64,000 nucleotides of DNA. Origin: Thiodiazotropha sp040793985. GTDB lineage: Bacteria; Pseudomonadota; Gammaproteobacteria; Chromatiales; Chromatiaceae. The translations under genes and the position numbers were made by a program. The first letter of the stretch is position 1. Each line of letters opens with the position of its first letter. A model generated the notes under the pieces. It saw only the letters and a program-made list of their open reading frames with translations. It was not told the DNA's origin and ran no database searches. Positions 9,301-19,400 of this stretch are shown piece after piece. The stretch lies in contig JBFNJI010000034.1 of assembly GCA_040793985.1 (NCBI GenBank), forward strand, positions 1 through 64,000, written 5' to 3'.

Positions 9301-12300
9301 GATTCAGCTCCTGAATGAACAGCCGTGTGTACGGATGATAGAAGGGATAGGCAACAAAGCGCTGAATCGTCACCCGCGTCTGATAATCGGCCATTACGCT
9401 CTTGAACTCGGACTTGAGGAAGAACGCTCGCGCTGCGTCCTGATAGACGAACGGTCGGTTGCTGGGCGTTTGCATCGGCAGCACCGCCTGGAACGGACCG
9501 TTCGCGCTGGTCAGTATTGTGTTCGAACCCAAACCGGAGCCGATGATCGACAGTAATGAGGAGGTTGCCAAATGACGGGTGTTGTTGGTCAGCCTGTTGA
9601 ATTCGTGATGCATCCTTGAAGGTTGTATCAGCCGACCGGCTCTTTCGCCCGATTTCAGTTCCTCGATAGCCCGGCCTTGTTGCTCGAAGTTTGCATGTAC
9701 GTATTCGTATGAGGAAATGTACCGTTTTTCATATCTGACCGTATCCTCAGCCACCGATTCGACGGGCACCGCATAGTGAGCCATCAACCCGCGTAACTTC
9801 AGACTGCGGACGTTACCGTCGAATACGAAAGACGACGAATGCCACGGGCGATACGTCTCGTTGAAGGGATGTATCTTGGTTTTGTAGACGAGGCGTGACT
9901 CAAACTGATCATAAAACCGGGTGCTGTTGAACTCCTCCGTCGTCGAGACGAAAAGATCGACCCATAAAGTGTTGTCGCTTGCTTTGTAACGCGGCTTGAT
10001 GTGGTAAGCGAACTCGGGCCGCTCCCATGGATGAATGAGCTTGTTTGCCGAAAGCGACTTCGGAGACCAGCCCGTGCGGGTCTTTACCGACCATGCGAGC
10101 TGTATTTCGAGCAGGCGTGCCGGTTCGGGATTGTCGGTCGAGGTACTGGAAGCCTGGGCGGGAGCGTTTTTCTTCAGCTTCAACGGTTTCGATTCGAACT
10201 TCAGCCAGAACAGATGAAGTTTTCTATTGTATACCACAGGGATGGCGTGGCTGCCCGTGATATCGAGGTCGATTTGCTCCCACGGTGTCCAGACGAAGTA
10301 GTCCAGATCGTAGGTTCGATGGAAATACTTGTGAGGTTCGGAGCGGGTGCGTCCAACAACGTGTATTTCCTCTTTCGGCCCGTGGAAATCGTGATAAATA
10401 CCGACGACTTCGAGGTGCGAGACTTCATCGACCTTGTTCAGATATTTAACGTATGCCTGTTCGACGTTGTCCTTGGTGATCTCGCTCTGCAGGATTTCGT
10501 CCTCGAGTTCCTTGAAGAACGGCGTCTTGTCATCCCGCAGTTCCGGTTCGATCCAGTTCTCCGGGTAGAAGAAGACCTTGCGATTGGCTTCCCAAATCCG
10601 GTAATTCTGCATCCATTTCCACTGCTTCCAACTGTTTTCCAGATCCGGGTCCTGATTGGGCACCTTAACGAAGCGCGCTTCCAGGTTGAGGAAGCACCGC
10701 TGTACGAACAGCTGCACGGAACTGATGGCTTGTTTAATTCGCGAGGTGAGCTGACACGCGCTCATCACGACGTCGATCAGGAAGTAACCGAACAGATCGT
10801 TGATATCTTCCAAATACCGCGGGTTCGGGATCTGATCGCCACCGGAGGCTATCGTCTCCGGTTCGTTGCGTAACGAGTGTTCGATAAGGTAAGCGACAAG
10901 TGCGTTGCGCTTGCGTTCGCGCAGCTCGTCCTCGATCGGTCGAACCTTGCCGAGCCACTCCCCTACTTCATACTTGGACTTGGCGGCCTGCCTCGTCGCG
11001 GCGGCGATCACTGCATCGTCGGCCGGGTTCGATCGATCCGACCAATCGAACATGGTGGCGATACTGACGCCGGCGCGGCGCGCATGTTTGATACAGGTCC
11101 AGAGGCGGTGGTACGTCTCCGGTCGCGCGTAGTCGAGCGCAGCGACGTTGAGCCCCAGCCCTGTGTGCAGATCGGTGAAGTAGATTGCCTCGATTTGTGT
11201 GAGCGTGGCGAGTTGGGCATGCAGCGTGGCGACAACGGCAGCCGGATTCGTGCCCGATTCCAGCACGTCGTAGAGCGTGACGTCCTCGGGTTCGGGAAAC
11301 TGCTGCTTGAATTCGATGGTACGCCACCAGCGCCACCAGCTCGTGAACAGGCTGGCAGGCGGCGGCGCCATGATGGGCAGCGCCTCCAGATCGAGGCTGC
11401 CGATATCGCCATGGTGGTCGATGAACCACTCGAGTTCGTTGACTGACAGCTCGAAGCGGTCCAGGATCAGGGATATCTTGTGCATCAGGTTGTAGCTGTT
11501 GCAGATGAACGGCAGCGTGGCGCAGTCGAGCGTATTGACGAAGTTGCCGTCGGCATCCTGTTCGGTCAGGTCTTCGTTCTGCAGGTGTTCACGCAGGTTG
11601 AGCCCGCTGCCCGTTACATGCAGCCGGTCGAGCAGTAATTCTGCGTGCTGATTGGACAGCCCAAAGTAGCTGGCAATGTGTTCGGTAATGAGATTGGCAT
11701 TCAGGTAGGGATACAGGTGGCCAATCACATAGTCGTAACGACTGCGAATCGTGTCCTCTTCGGTGGTCGTAAGCTGATCCCCGTCGAACAGATTCAATGT
11801 GGTCAGGCTGGTGCCCGGGTTGGCGGATGCTGGAATGAAGACCGAGAAATGCTCGTTGATGAACGCAAGCCGTGACGCCTCGCTATCCGCCCAGGTGCCC
11901 TCGATCAGATCGAGTGCCCTGGACAAGGTGTCGGCATCGTCAAATTCCGGAATCCTCGTCAGATGTTTCTCCAGCACCTCCCGCGGGCCGTCATCCGACC
12001 CCAGCAAATCGTCCTGGAGGGTACGGAGAACCGATCTCAGGACCTCCATATACTGCAATATCACTTCCTCACGCACTCCGGCCGATGAGTCCGGCACGAA
12101 ATTCAGTACGTAATCCAGCGCGACTATCGTAAATCCGGCCGCCTGTATGCCGCGGTAGTCCTCCAGCAGCCGGCGCGTCGTTTCAGGGTCGGCAAATGGA
12201 TCGGCAACATCGGTGATTGCGAATAATTTCAGCAGGTCCGTGATCGAAACACCGATGCGTTTTGCCAACAGGCTGTGACGGTACAGAGCGCTCAGGGTCT

Positions 12301-15300
12301 GGACCGTGGTTTGCCCGTCGGTAGCGGCCGCAATCAGGCTCAGGTCGCTGTCGGTGATTGCCAGAGCGGACAGCACAGTCGTCAGGTGATCGGTGATTGG
12401 CTCGGCCACCATCGGCAGCTCGAAATGTGTATCGACCGGGTTGGTTACCGCTATGTTCAGGAATAACGAATGATACAGCGGCAGGATTTCCTTTTGAGTG
12501 GCATCGGATGCAACCCGGATTTCCGTGTTGACAGGGCCGTAGAAACTCAGCAGTTTCTCGGCTGTTACGCCGAGATCGTCCTGCAGCAACTTGAATTGTC
12601 TGAGCTGCACCAGACAGTCGGCGTTCAGGTTGCCGTTGCCGATCACGGCATTGCGTATCAGCAGATCCAGTTCCCACATCGCCCAGCCGTTGCGCCGCCA
12701 CAGGCGCAAAAACCGGTGCATTCTGTCGAATTTCGCCAGCGACAGACTGTCTACCATCTGCTTGTCGACATCGCAGTCGTCAACCGGTCGATTGATTACG
12801 CTGCGGTCGCTCGCCGGATTGACAAACTCGACCTGCAGCAACGCCAGCAATTCATCGTACTCGAGCTTCGCGCTCTGCAGAATTGCCGCAACGGGAGCGG
12901 ACGTCTGCGTCGTGTCAAAGCCCCAATACTCGTCTTGCTTCGCTGCGTTCGCTTCGGATGCAGCGGGAACGATAATCGCCTGTTCCTGCGACGATATGCC
13001 GAAATATTCGGCCGCGATATCTATATCTGGAGGTAGCTTGTTGGTCGTATCAGAGCGGTTCTGAAAATCCTCCATGATCTCCTGCCGCGGTACACCGAGG
13101 TGATCGAGGAACAAACGGGTGTCCTCCTGCCACAAATTGAAAGACACGCTCATCGGAAAGGCCGCATCTTTCAGCACCTCGTAGGCGTGTGGCCTGAGAT
13201 GTTCCGGCGTCGCCAGCAACTCTTCGGCCGAAAGGGTCGTCTGATGGCTGAAACTGGCCGTCGCCGGCGGAATGGCGTTTTCGAGAACCTCGTTTACGAG
13301 GTCGATGTATGGCAGCGGCGTATCCGTGTTGGCACAACTCAGTTTTATGTTGGCGAGATCCGGCCGACGATCGAGCAGAACGTCCTGTACCGAGTCGCCC
13401 GGCGCCACGGCCTTTTTTTCTTCCAGAAAACGCAGCATGTCGGCCAGATAGGCGGCCGGACTGTACATCGAACTGCAGTGCTCGCAGTCGCAGTAATCCA
13501 CCGACCCGAACAGAACCTCGATGTTGGGTATGTCTTTCTTGAACTGATTTACCTCCGCGGCAGTGTAGGTAAAGTCGGGCACCACCGTCGGGCTGTCGCG
13601 CAACAGATCGAAACGCATCCGCATCAGCGTACTCAGGGCATGTGCGTATTGATGCTCGGCACGGCGGTACAGGCCGAAGATACTGCGCCGCTGCAGACCG
13701 CGAGCCTCCAGTTGCGCAACCAGCCTGTCCTGACCGGTGAAGTAAATCTGCATCGAGCTGTGCAGCTTTTCATTGAGTAATGCCGTTCCGAGTTCAGCGT
13801 TCTGGGCAATGCGGTGAACCCGTTGAATAACTTTGCCTTCCGCCAGCGCCGCTGCGCTGAGAACTTCCTGGTTATCCAGATTGCTTTTTTCCAGGTTGTC
13901 CCGTCCGAGGTCGAAGTCTTCGACGCTATCGATAAACTGTGCCACCTCGGACACATGTGTCAGGCCATGCTCGGTCGATCGGCCCACGTCGGCCACGAGC
14001 GCAACGCCCGGATAACGTTGCTCGCTGCGAGATCTCAGCGTAGCCGCATAGGTCAACAGGCGTTCGTTCTCGTCCTGACCGTCGATATTGCCCGGTATGC
14101 CGCCGCCCCCGGCCCGAATCAGGCTGCCCCATTCGTCCTGGGTAAGTTTGGCGAAGTCGGATGCTCGATTGAAGCGCGGCTCCGCGGCGTCATCCATCTT
14201 CGCCATGAGAACCTGCATTGTGCCAGAGTGATTCTTGGTGATTGATCCGAGATCGACTACGGTACGGAAGCTCTTAAGAGTAGCGGTGTCGATATTCTCT
14301 GCCTCCAGCTCGTCCCAGAAATCGCCCCCCATGCCCTGGTGCTGGATGAAAGTCCTGGCAACGGTCGAACGATCGGCAGTGGGTACCGCCGACAGGTCCA
14401 GGAGGGACTGCAAATCTCCATCGCCGACCAGCATCGGCTTGGTCAGCACGAACTGCTCGCGTACGTTCGACAATTGGGTGAGGATATTGTCGCGCTGCGG
14501 CTTGAGGATATGCGGAATCACGTTTCGCTCGAACGCCGTGTCGATTGCCTCTTCCTGTATTTCATCGTCGAGGAACACGATGCCGGTGGTGAGTACGTCG
14601 ACCATCCGCGGAATCCAATCCGCCCATTCATCCGGGCTGTCCGGGAACAGGTCGGTCGGTGTTTCCGGCGGCAGATTTTGACGCAGGAATCCGTAGAAAA
14701 CTGCTGGTGGCAGCGCAGCGACGCCGATTTCGTCGGCAATGCGAAAGGCGAGCGAGACACGCATCACTTGCTCTGGCAACATGCCGGTCTCACGACTCAG
14801 GAAAACGACATCCTGGCTCGCATCGCTCTCTTCAATATCCTCGATCGACAGACCGGCAGACTCCAGCGGTCCGGATAAGGCATTGACGCGCGCCTCGAAG
14901 TCGGAGACGCCGCGGTACGGGTCGTCTCCCTCGGTAAAGTTGACCCAGTGTACCTTCTTGACGCGGTACGAATTTCTCTCCGCTACGACATTTCCGGCCG
15001 CATCGAGCATCCTGACGACGATGTGTAGCGGCTCCCGCGGCGCCCGCGTCACCGGATCAAGAGGCGGTGAGTAAAGTATGTCGTAGAAGCCGCTTTTGAA
15101 GGTCTTGCGCTCGCCGAGCAGTTCGTCGTTGCCGCGCAGGCCCTTTCGAAATACCTGCACCGTGACGCCGGCCTTGCCACGCCACTGAGCATCGCGCACC
15201 GATCCCCTCACACGGCAGCGATCGCAGCGTATGAACTGCGGATTTGTCTTGGCCAGTTCCTTGTTCAGCGCCTTGGCGGTTCCACTGTCGACACGTCCGG

Positions 15301-16000
15301 TAATCGGAACGACATGATCGCGCTGGAAGTTCTTGACAGCCTCGCGAGTGGTCTTGCCGAAGACCTGTTTGTCGTATTCCTCGGCATGAATCTTGTAGCC
15401 GAGCCAGGCCAGGTTCTTCTGCAACTTCTGGACTTTCTCGCTCTTCATGTTGAGACGCAAGTAGTGAACGTTGCGTGTGAGCTCGGAAGGCTTCCTGGTT
15501 TTGAGCATCTTTCTCGGCTTGGGCTTGCTCCCGGCGATGCTCGTAATGACCGATTCAAGTTTCTCATCCGTCGCCGCATCGATCTTGCCCGTAGCGTGTA
15601 ACTTGTATTTCTCCTGGAATGCCTTGATGAACTTACGTGTCGTCGGCCCGACATTCTTGTTCTCTACCTCTGCTTCAGCCACTTTCAGATCGACGAATTT
15701 CTTGCGCCTCAGAGTCTCGAAGCGTTTGTGGAGTTCGGCAACATGATCGGCATCGCGATATTTCTTGTCTGTCAGCGCTTCGTTTAGATGGTCTATGACT
15801 TCGGGTGGAAGTTCGCCGCGTTCAGAGATCCGTGCCTCAGGCGCAATTTGGAGTATCGACGACCGGGTGCGCTCGCCGACCGTGCGCGCGCGTTCCTCGC
15901 TTTCATCGACGAAGCCGTCGGTCAGGAATCGCAGCACACGGTGAAGGTTTGCCACGCTACGTTTGTTGATCGGGTTGAAAGCTTTGCTGATGCGCTTCAC
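6338..16000 (-). CDS. Tc toxin subunit A (TcA-like) with N-terminal peptidoglycan-binding-like repeats
   Basis: This 3220-residue protein starts at GTG 16000 behind AGGAGG, a near-perfect ribosome site. Order of parts: three helical repeats resembling PG_binding_1 (about residues 14-75, 83-153, 180-250; clearest TGRVDSGTAKAL and FGKTTREAVKNFQ); a CarboxypepD_reg-like beta domain (about 262-345); a long helical TcA shell with the VRP1-type motif CDCEHCSSMYSPAAYLADML near 837; the neuraminidase/ABC-toxin N region (WKWMQNYRIWEANRKVFFYP); a coiled-coil pore region from about 2620; and the TcB-binding C-terminus (LPEWLFDMDYPGHYMRRIKS near 2920). TcA pentamers bind cells and inject the TcB-TcC cargo. 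It is longer than classical TcdA1 (about 2500) because of the added N-terminus. It follows the small gene at 16051 by 50 bases. Confidence 0.88.
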   Translation of the reverse strand: MKRISKAFNPINKRSVANLHRVLRFLTDGFVDESEERARTVGERTRSSILQIAPEARISERGELPPEVIDHLNEALTDKKYRDADHVAELHKRFETLRRKKFVDLKVAEAEVENKNVGPTTRKFIKAFQEKYKLHATGKIDAATDEKLESVITSIAGSKPKPRKMLKTRKPSELTRNVHYLRLNMKSEKVQKLQKNLAWLGYKIHAEEYDKQVFGKTTREAVKNFQRDHVVPITGRVDSGTAKALNKELAKTNPQFIRCDRCRVRGSVRDAQWRGKAGVTVQVFRKGLRGNDELLGERKTFKSGFYDILYSPPLDPVTRAPREPLHIVVRMLDAAGNVVAERNSYRVKKVHWVNFTEGDDPYRGVSDFEARVNALSGPLESAGLSIEDIEESDASQDVVFLSRETGMLPEQVMRVSLAFRIADEIGVAALPPAVFYGFLRQNLPPETPTDLFPDSPDEWADWIPRMVDVLTTGIVFLDDEIQEEAIDTAFERNVIPHILKPQRDNILTQLSNVREQFVLTKPMLVGDGDLQSLLDLSAVPTADRSTVARTFIQHQGMGGDFWDELEAENIDTATLKSFRTVVDLGSITKNHSGTMQVLMAKMDDAAEPRFNRASDFAKLTQDEWGSLIRAGGGGIPGNIDGQDENERLLTYAATLRSRSEQRYPGVALVADVGRSTEHGLTHVSEVAQFIDSVEDFDLGRDNLEKSNLDNQEVLSAAALAEGKVIQRVHRIAQNAELGTALLNEKLHSSMQIYFTGQDRLVAQLEARGLQRRSIFGLYRRAEHQYAHALSTLMRMRFDLLRDSPTVVPDFTYTAAEVNQFKKDIPNIEVLFGSVDYCDCEHCSSMYSPAAYLADMLRFLEEKKAVAPGDSVQDVLLDRRPDLANIKLSCANTDTPLPYIDLVNEVLENAIPPATASFSHQTTLSAEELLATPEHLRPHAYEVLKDAAFPMSVSFNLWQEDTRLFLDHLGVPRQEIMEDFQNRSDTTNKLPPDIDIAAEYFGISSQEQAIIVPAASEANAAKQDEYWGFDTTQTSAPVAAILQSAKLEYDELLALLQVEFVNPASDRSVINRPVDDCDVDKQMVDSLSLAKFDRMHRFLRLWRRNGWAMWELDLLIRNAVIGNGNLNADCLVQLRQFKLLQDDLGVTAEKLLSFYGPVNTEIRVASDATQKEILPLYHSLFLNIAVTNPVDTHFELPMVAEPITDHLTTVLSALAITDSDLSLIAAATDGQTTVQTLSALYRHSLLAKRIGVSITDLLKLFAITDVADPFADPETTRRLLEDYRGIQAAGFTIVALDYVLNFVPDSSAGVREEVILQYMEVLRSVLRTLQDDLLGSDDGPREVLEKHLTRIPEFDDADTLSRALDLIEGTWADSEASRLAFINEHFSVFIPASANPGTSLTTLNLFDGDQLTTTEEDTIRSRYDYVIGHLYPYLNANLITEHIASYFGLSNQHAELLLDRLHVTGSGLNLREHLQNEDLTEQDADGNFVNTLDCATLPFICNSYNLMHKISLILDRFELSVNELEWFIDHHGDIGSLDLEALPIMAPPPASLFTSWWRWWRTIEFKQQFPEPEDVTLYDVLESGTNPAAVVATLHAQLATLTQIEAIYFTDLHTGLGLNVAALDYARPETYHRLWTCIKHARRAGVSIATMFDWSDRSNPADDAVIAAATRQAAKSKYEVGEWLGKVRPIEDELRERKRNALVAYLIEHSLRNEPETIASGGDQIPNPRYLEDINDLFGYFLIDVVMSACQLTSRIKQAISSVQLFVQRCFLNLEARFVKVPNQDPDLENSWKQWKWMQNYRIWEANRKVFFYPENWIEPELRDDKTPFFKELEDEILQSEITKDNVEQAYVKYLNKVDEVSHLEVVGIYHDFHGPKEEIHVVGRTRSEPHKYFHRTYDLDYFVWTPWEQIDLDITGSHAIPVVYNRKLHLFWLKFESKPLKLKKNAPAQASSTSTDNPEPARLLEIQLAWSVKTRTGWSPKSLSANKLIHPWERPEFAYHIKPRYKASDNTLWVDLFVSTTEEFNSTRFYDQFESRLVYKTKIHPFNETYRPWHSSSFVFDGNVRSLKLRGLMAHYAVPVESVAEDTVRYEKRYISSYEYVHANFEQQGRAIEELKSGERAGRLIQPSRMHHEFNRLTNNTRHLATSSLLSIIGSGLGSNTILTSANGPFQAVLPMQTPSNRPFVYQDAARAFFLKSEFKSVMADYQTRVTIQRFVAYPFYHPYTRLFIQELNRSGIDGLLNRRIQRFPQNYQPPNNFNFNSEYRPKAPHEPDQTARKDIVDFSFGGAFSVYNWELFFHVPMMIAGKLSQNQQFEEATRWYHYVFNPTNTENLPVPRRYWITKPFFEHSSADYRQQRIQNIIDKIDDFADQVTAWKNDPFKPHLIARYRPVAYQRNVVMKYIDNLIAWGDQLYRRDTLESINQASLLYILAYELLGDRPKEVPAIPRNDKTYQELLAEGPLDIFGNNMIEVAAESELGLPIRIVPSTEGAEPLPRLETLYFCIPRNDQLMGYWDTVEDRLTKIRNCMNIEGVVRQLPLFAPPIDPALLVKAAAAGIDLGSVLDDLSVPNPNYRFRTLVQMAARFCSEVKNLGANLLRALEQKDAEGLATLRSMQEIQLQNSIKEIRKRDIDESDENIAALEASLNVVEERRLYYEGIPKKTDGESAAMVLNYLTIRPDTIALGLNIAAGAVNLIPDVQAGGSGVGGSPHVTAKFGGRNVAGALANFAAASQGASQIMRTIAGELEKQAQYTRQYDNHQFQMRLAEKEKLQIEKQQLAADIRKDIAEKELATQELRIENTKTEDEYLRNKYTNEQLYNWMLTQVSSIYFQAYQLAYDMAKRAEKSFRQELALGDSNYIQFGYWDSLKKGLLAGDKLMNDISRMEVAYFDQHKRELELTKHVSLAQVSPLHLMQLKLTGQCTLELPEWLFDMDYPGHYMRRIKSVALSVPCVTGPYSGIHCTLSLQNSRVRINTLVGSSYDAVDTSDTRFRHLYGAIQSIATSHAQEDTGLFELNFNDERFLPFEGLGVMGTWLIKMPQESNQFDFSTISDVIIHVRYTARDGGANLAMAAQSHLNSILPTSGVLLLSARHQFPNEWHRFLHPAVDGSDQELLLDVRTEHYPFYAKSATNLKVSKIDFVIEGQSSGDYHVEMALPGQPAENFDVSKDANFNDVHHKEHATPSLPNGKGQWSVKVRRASDGDFQSLPTDNIDDLFMIVSFQTS

Positions 16001-16050
16001 GGTAACCTCCTAGCTGACGCCCTACGCAAGAAGCGCGAGCGGTCAAACGA

Positions 16051-16470
16051 TTATTCGTCCCAATACAGGGCCTTCAATACCGCCTCGCCCAGTTCCTGTT
16101 CGTTACGAAGTGGTCGGGCACCCTCCGGCGCCTGCTCAAAGCCTCTGCCATCTCGTCTAGGCACCCATCGTTCTACTTCCAGCTTCCCCTTATCTTCAAG
16201 TACCAAACACATTTGCGCACCTTCGTTAAAGTCCTTTTCCTTTCGTATTCCGAAGCGCTTCAGTAAGGGGGATTTCCACCCCTTCGGCCGCTGCTCGACG
16301 TAAGGACTTGCAAGAGAGACCTTGATTGAGGCGCTAACCGCGGCCTGCACTTCATCGGCGATCGGTGGCACCACCAATATAGGCTCGGAATCAAAGAAAT
16401 CGCCGCCCCCTCCACCCTGTGGAACTACGATGATCTCACCCTGACGTAAAAAGATTACTACTGCACTCAT
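16051..16470 (-). CDS. Small protein between TcB-TcC and TcA, candidate immunity protein
   Basis: This 139-residue protein has no family that I recognise. Its ATG overlaps the stop of the TcB-TcC gene (ATGA), so its translation is coupled to the toxin. The N-terminus is a hydrophobic strand (AVVIFLRQGEIIVVPQ) followed by a GGGGG turn. The middle is mixed alpha/beta with KRFGIRKEKDF, and the end is acidic (ELGEAVLKALYWDE). There is no signal peptide or clear membrane segment, so it is probably cytoplasmic. In Rhs and CDI loci the gene in this position encodes the immunity protein for the toxin tip. The tip here looks like a nuclease, which would need cytoplasmic protection. The function is inference from position only; a chaperone for TcA or TcB is an alternative. 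Confidence 0.6.
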   Translation of the reverse strand: MSAVVIFLRQGEIIVVPQGGGGGDFFDSEPILVVPPIADEVQAAVSASIKVSLASPYVEQRPKGWKSPLLKRFGIRKEKDFNEGAQMCLVLEDKGKLEVERWVPRRDGRGFEQAPEGARPLRNEQELGEAVLKALYWDE

Positions 16471-19400
16471 TGAACCACCCTGATGTTTAAAGTTATGCCC
16501 ATCTGCTGCGCCAGTTGCGCGGCGCGCTGCAGTTGTGCCAATTGAGCTGGTGTTGCCACGTTCGGAGGTATGGCAACCTCGAGAACACGCACCGTGTTGG
16601 CGGATACACGAACGAGATCACCGCCCCAGCGCCCACCCGCGAAATTACCTAGACTCGTCAAATACTGGCTGATCCGGTTAAATACGGCGTTGCCGCGCAA
16701 ATAGGATTGTGCCGCGAGATTGATGCTTTTGATACTCGTGATACGTGTGGCCAGATTGTTGGCGCCGCGCACCCACATGTCGATCGTCGGGAAATTGCTG
16801 GCGCGCATCGCGTTGCCGGGGAGAATGCGGACCAGCGCCGCCTCGATCGCCCTTCCCCGCTGGAACGGGTTGAGCCGCCACACATTCTGAACCATCGAAC
16901 GCACGACCGGGCTGCGGCTTGCGGCGCCCCCGGCCGTCATCGCAGCGACGATCCTCGCGTAGTTTGCCGTAATGAACAGGCTGGTTGCACGATAGGCGCT
17001 TGCAAGACGGGCGCCGCCGGCTAATAAGGCGCTGCCACTGATTCCACCCCCGGCGACTACGGCCGTCGCCTCGCCATAGGCCACGGCCATGATCGCGCCC
17101 CATGTTATGAGCGTTGCAGCGGCCAAACGGTTCGTGAAAGTCGCAATAGCCAGGCCACCGCGCTGGTTTATTCCTGCAATCCAGCGCAGGTATGGATCGC
17201 GTATTCCAACCGTCTGGTCTCTCAGATAGGGCCTGACATGCGCCGGCATGATGAAGGCCAGTGCGGGGGTTCGGATATTTCGCAGCTGTTGCAGGTCTCG
17301 CTGGTACTGTTGCGCTACCGCGCTGCGCGCAGTGGCCGTCTCGTCGCGCACGGCCTGCCGGGCGGACGCTTCACTAGCGAGCGCCCGATCCCATTCTTGC
17401 CGCAGATCGGCCCTGGGCAAATTGGCCTGTGCGTATTCGTCGGCCGCATCAGCGAACTCTTCGAAATGGGCATAATCCTGTGGTACGGGGCGTCCGTTCG
17501 TTCCATCAGGATCCACCTGCATGATTGGGTTATTGGACACGTACGAATAGACGTTCGGCCCGTCCTTCAATCCGATCGGATCCGCCGACAACCAGCGTCC
17601 GAGCCACACGATGTAGTAGCGCGCGCCGTGATAGTTCAGGCCGCTTTCCTCGTCCCTTTCCTTCGCGCTAAAGCGATAGCGCTTGTCGGGAATCGTCAGG
17701 CTGCGCACTGCCTGGTAACTGGAGCTGCCGAATGGCGTGTACTCTTCATAGCTTATAAGCTGCGCCTGCTGGTCGAGTTCCAGACTCACCGAACCCAGGT
17801 GATTGCCCAACTGATACCGAATCAGCTCAATTGGCAACGGGTCTGTCGTCGCAGTGTCCCGGGTCAGTGTTTCGACGATGGCCAGACGACGCTGGTCGTC
17901 TGTGATGTGCAGAGTCTCCCGCTCCAAATTAACGTTGACACCATTGTTGTTGTACTGGCGATAGACTTCGAATCCGTTGAGGTAGATTCTCTCTTTCAAT
18001 CGGGTGGGTGTTTGGCCCGGCTGGGCCCGCCGGTCCGTGATCTTGCGCACTCGCTGTCCGCCGGCATCGTAGACGTACCAGGTCGTTTCCGGAATGCTGC
18101 CGTCATTCGTTACTTGCCGCGCCGATGCTCGAAGTTGATCGCGAAAATCCCACTGCATCGACGGCAAGTGCGGCATTGCCATGATGTTGCCCTGCTGTCC
18201 GGCGCCACCGGCATACTGATATGTACGCGTGGTCGCCCCGATCTGCGTTTCGCTCAATCGATTATTGAATTTCGCCGGCTCGAGCAGACTCGCTTGATCG
18301 TAAGTGTAAGCACGTGTCCAGCCAGGATGGTTCGGGTCCGTACCACGATGCTGCATCGCCAGGATATTGCCGACCGCATCGTACACGTATTTTTCCAGAT
18401 ACCGTCCCATCGCCATGCCGTCGCCGGGATGGGCAAGACGCGTGTGAAAACTGTTCATCGCGCCCGGTGCGCTGGGCGGGCTCCTGATACCGCCCAATTG
18501 GCCAAGGTGCTCCCGACCCGTCGCGGAGACCAGGCGATAGATCGCATCATAGACGTAGTCGTTGTTCGACTCGATGCGCTGGTTTCGAAAGAAAATCTGT
18601 TGCTGCGCGTCATCGCGAATGTTGGTGACGTTGCCGACCGGGTCATAGGTGTAACGAAGATTCTGTATCTGGCACCCTGGCCAACCCGGGAGTGCCGGCT
18701 CCGGGCAATCTTCGGCAAATTCGACTTGCTTGCGACGCGTTAGCATGTGCATCAATCGAAAAGTCAGTCGATCGTACTCGTACGTGGTCGTCGCTTCGTT
18801 GCCGTATTCGATCAACGTGCGCTGGCCTTTTGCGTCGTAGTCAATATTGGTGACAAACGGAGTCCAGACGGGCACGCCGGCCTGCTGCCTGTCCTGCAAA
18901 TTCGCCTGTACACCCTGCAACAGGTTCGCTTCGTTGTAAGAGGGTCGAATTGTATTCCTCAACATCGATGCACTGTGTGGTGCAACGATTTCGATAGGAC
19001 GATTTCGCGCATCGAAAGTGCTGCTGCTCTCGAACACTTCGCTGTCCAGATGTGGCGCAAGCGCACTATTCAGCGCGACAAGATCGATTGTCGTTGTCGT
19101 ATCGGCAGGCAAGGCAGCCTCGGCCACGCTCCAGTCTGTCGACCGCTTGTATTCTCGTGAGAGGCGACGAGACGACCTGGTAAGGTTGCCCTTGAAGTCG
19201 TACGTTTCATCGCTCAACAGGCCCGCCTGATCGAATTGAAGAAACAGCCTGTTGCGCAAATTGAGCTGCCGGTCCTGCGGGTGTTGTTCGCCATAAACCA
19301 ACCGTTCCGTCAATATCTCCTGCCCCGCCGGCACGGAAACGTCACCGGTCACGAAGGATCGCGTAGGACGATGCAAGGGATCGTACTCGGAGCGAAAGAC

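Noticed and set aside
6560..16303. Many long plus-strand frames opposite the cargo 1 TcA gene
   Set aside because: They are antisense shadows of a high-GC coding frame; the minus-strand frame has full TcA domain logic and a strong ribosome site.
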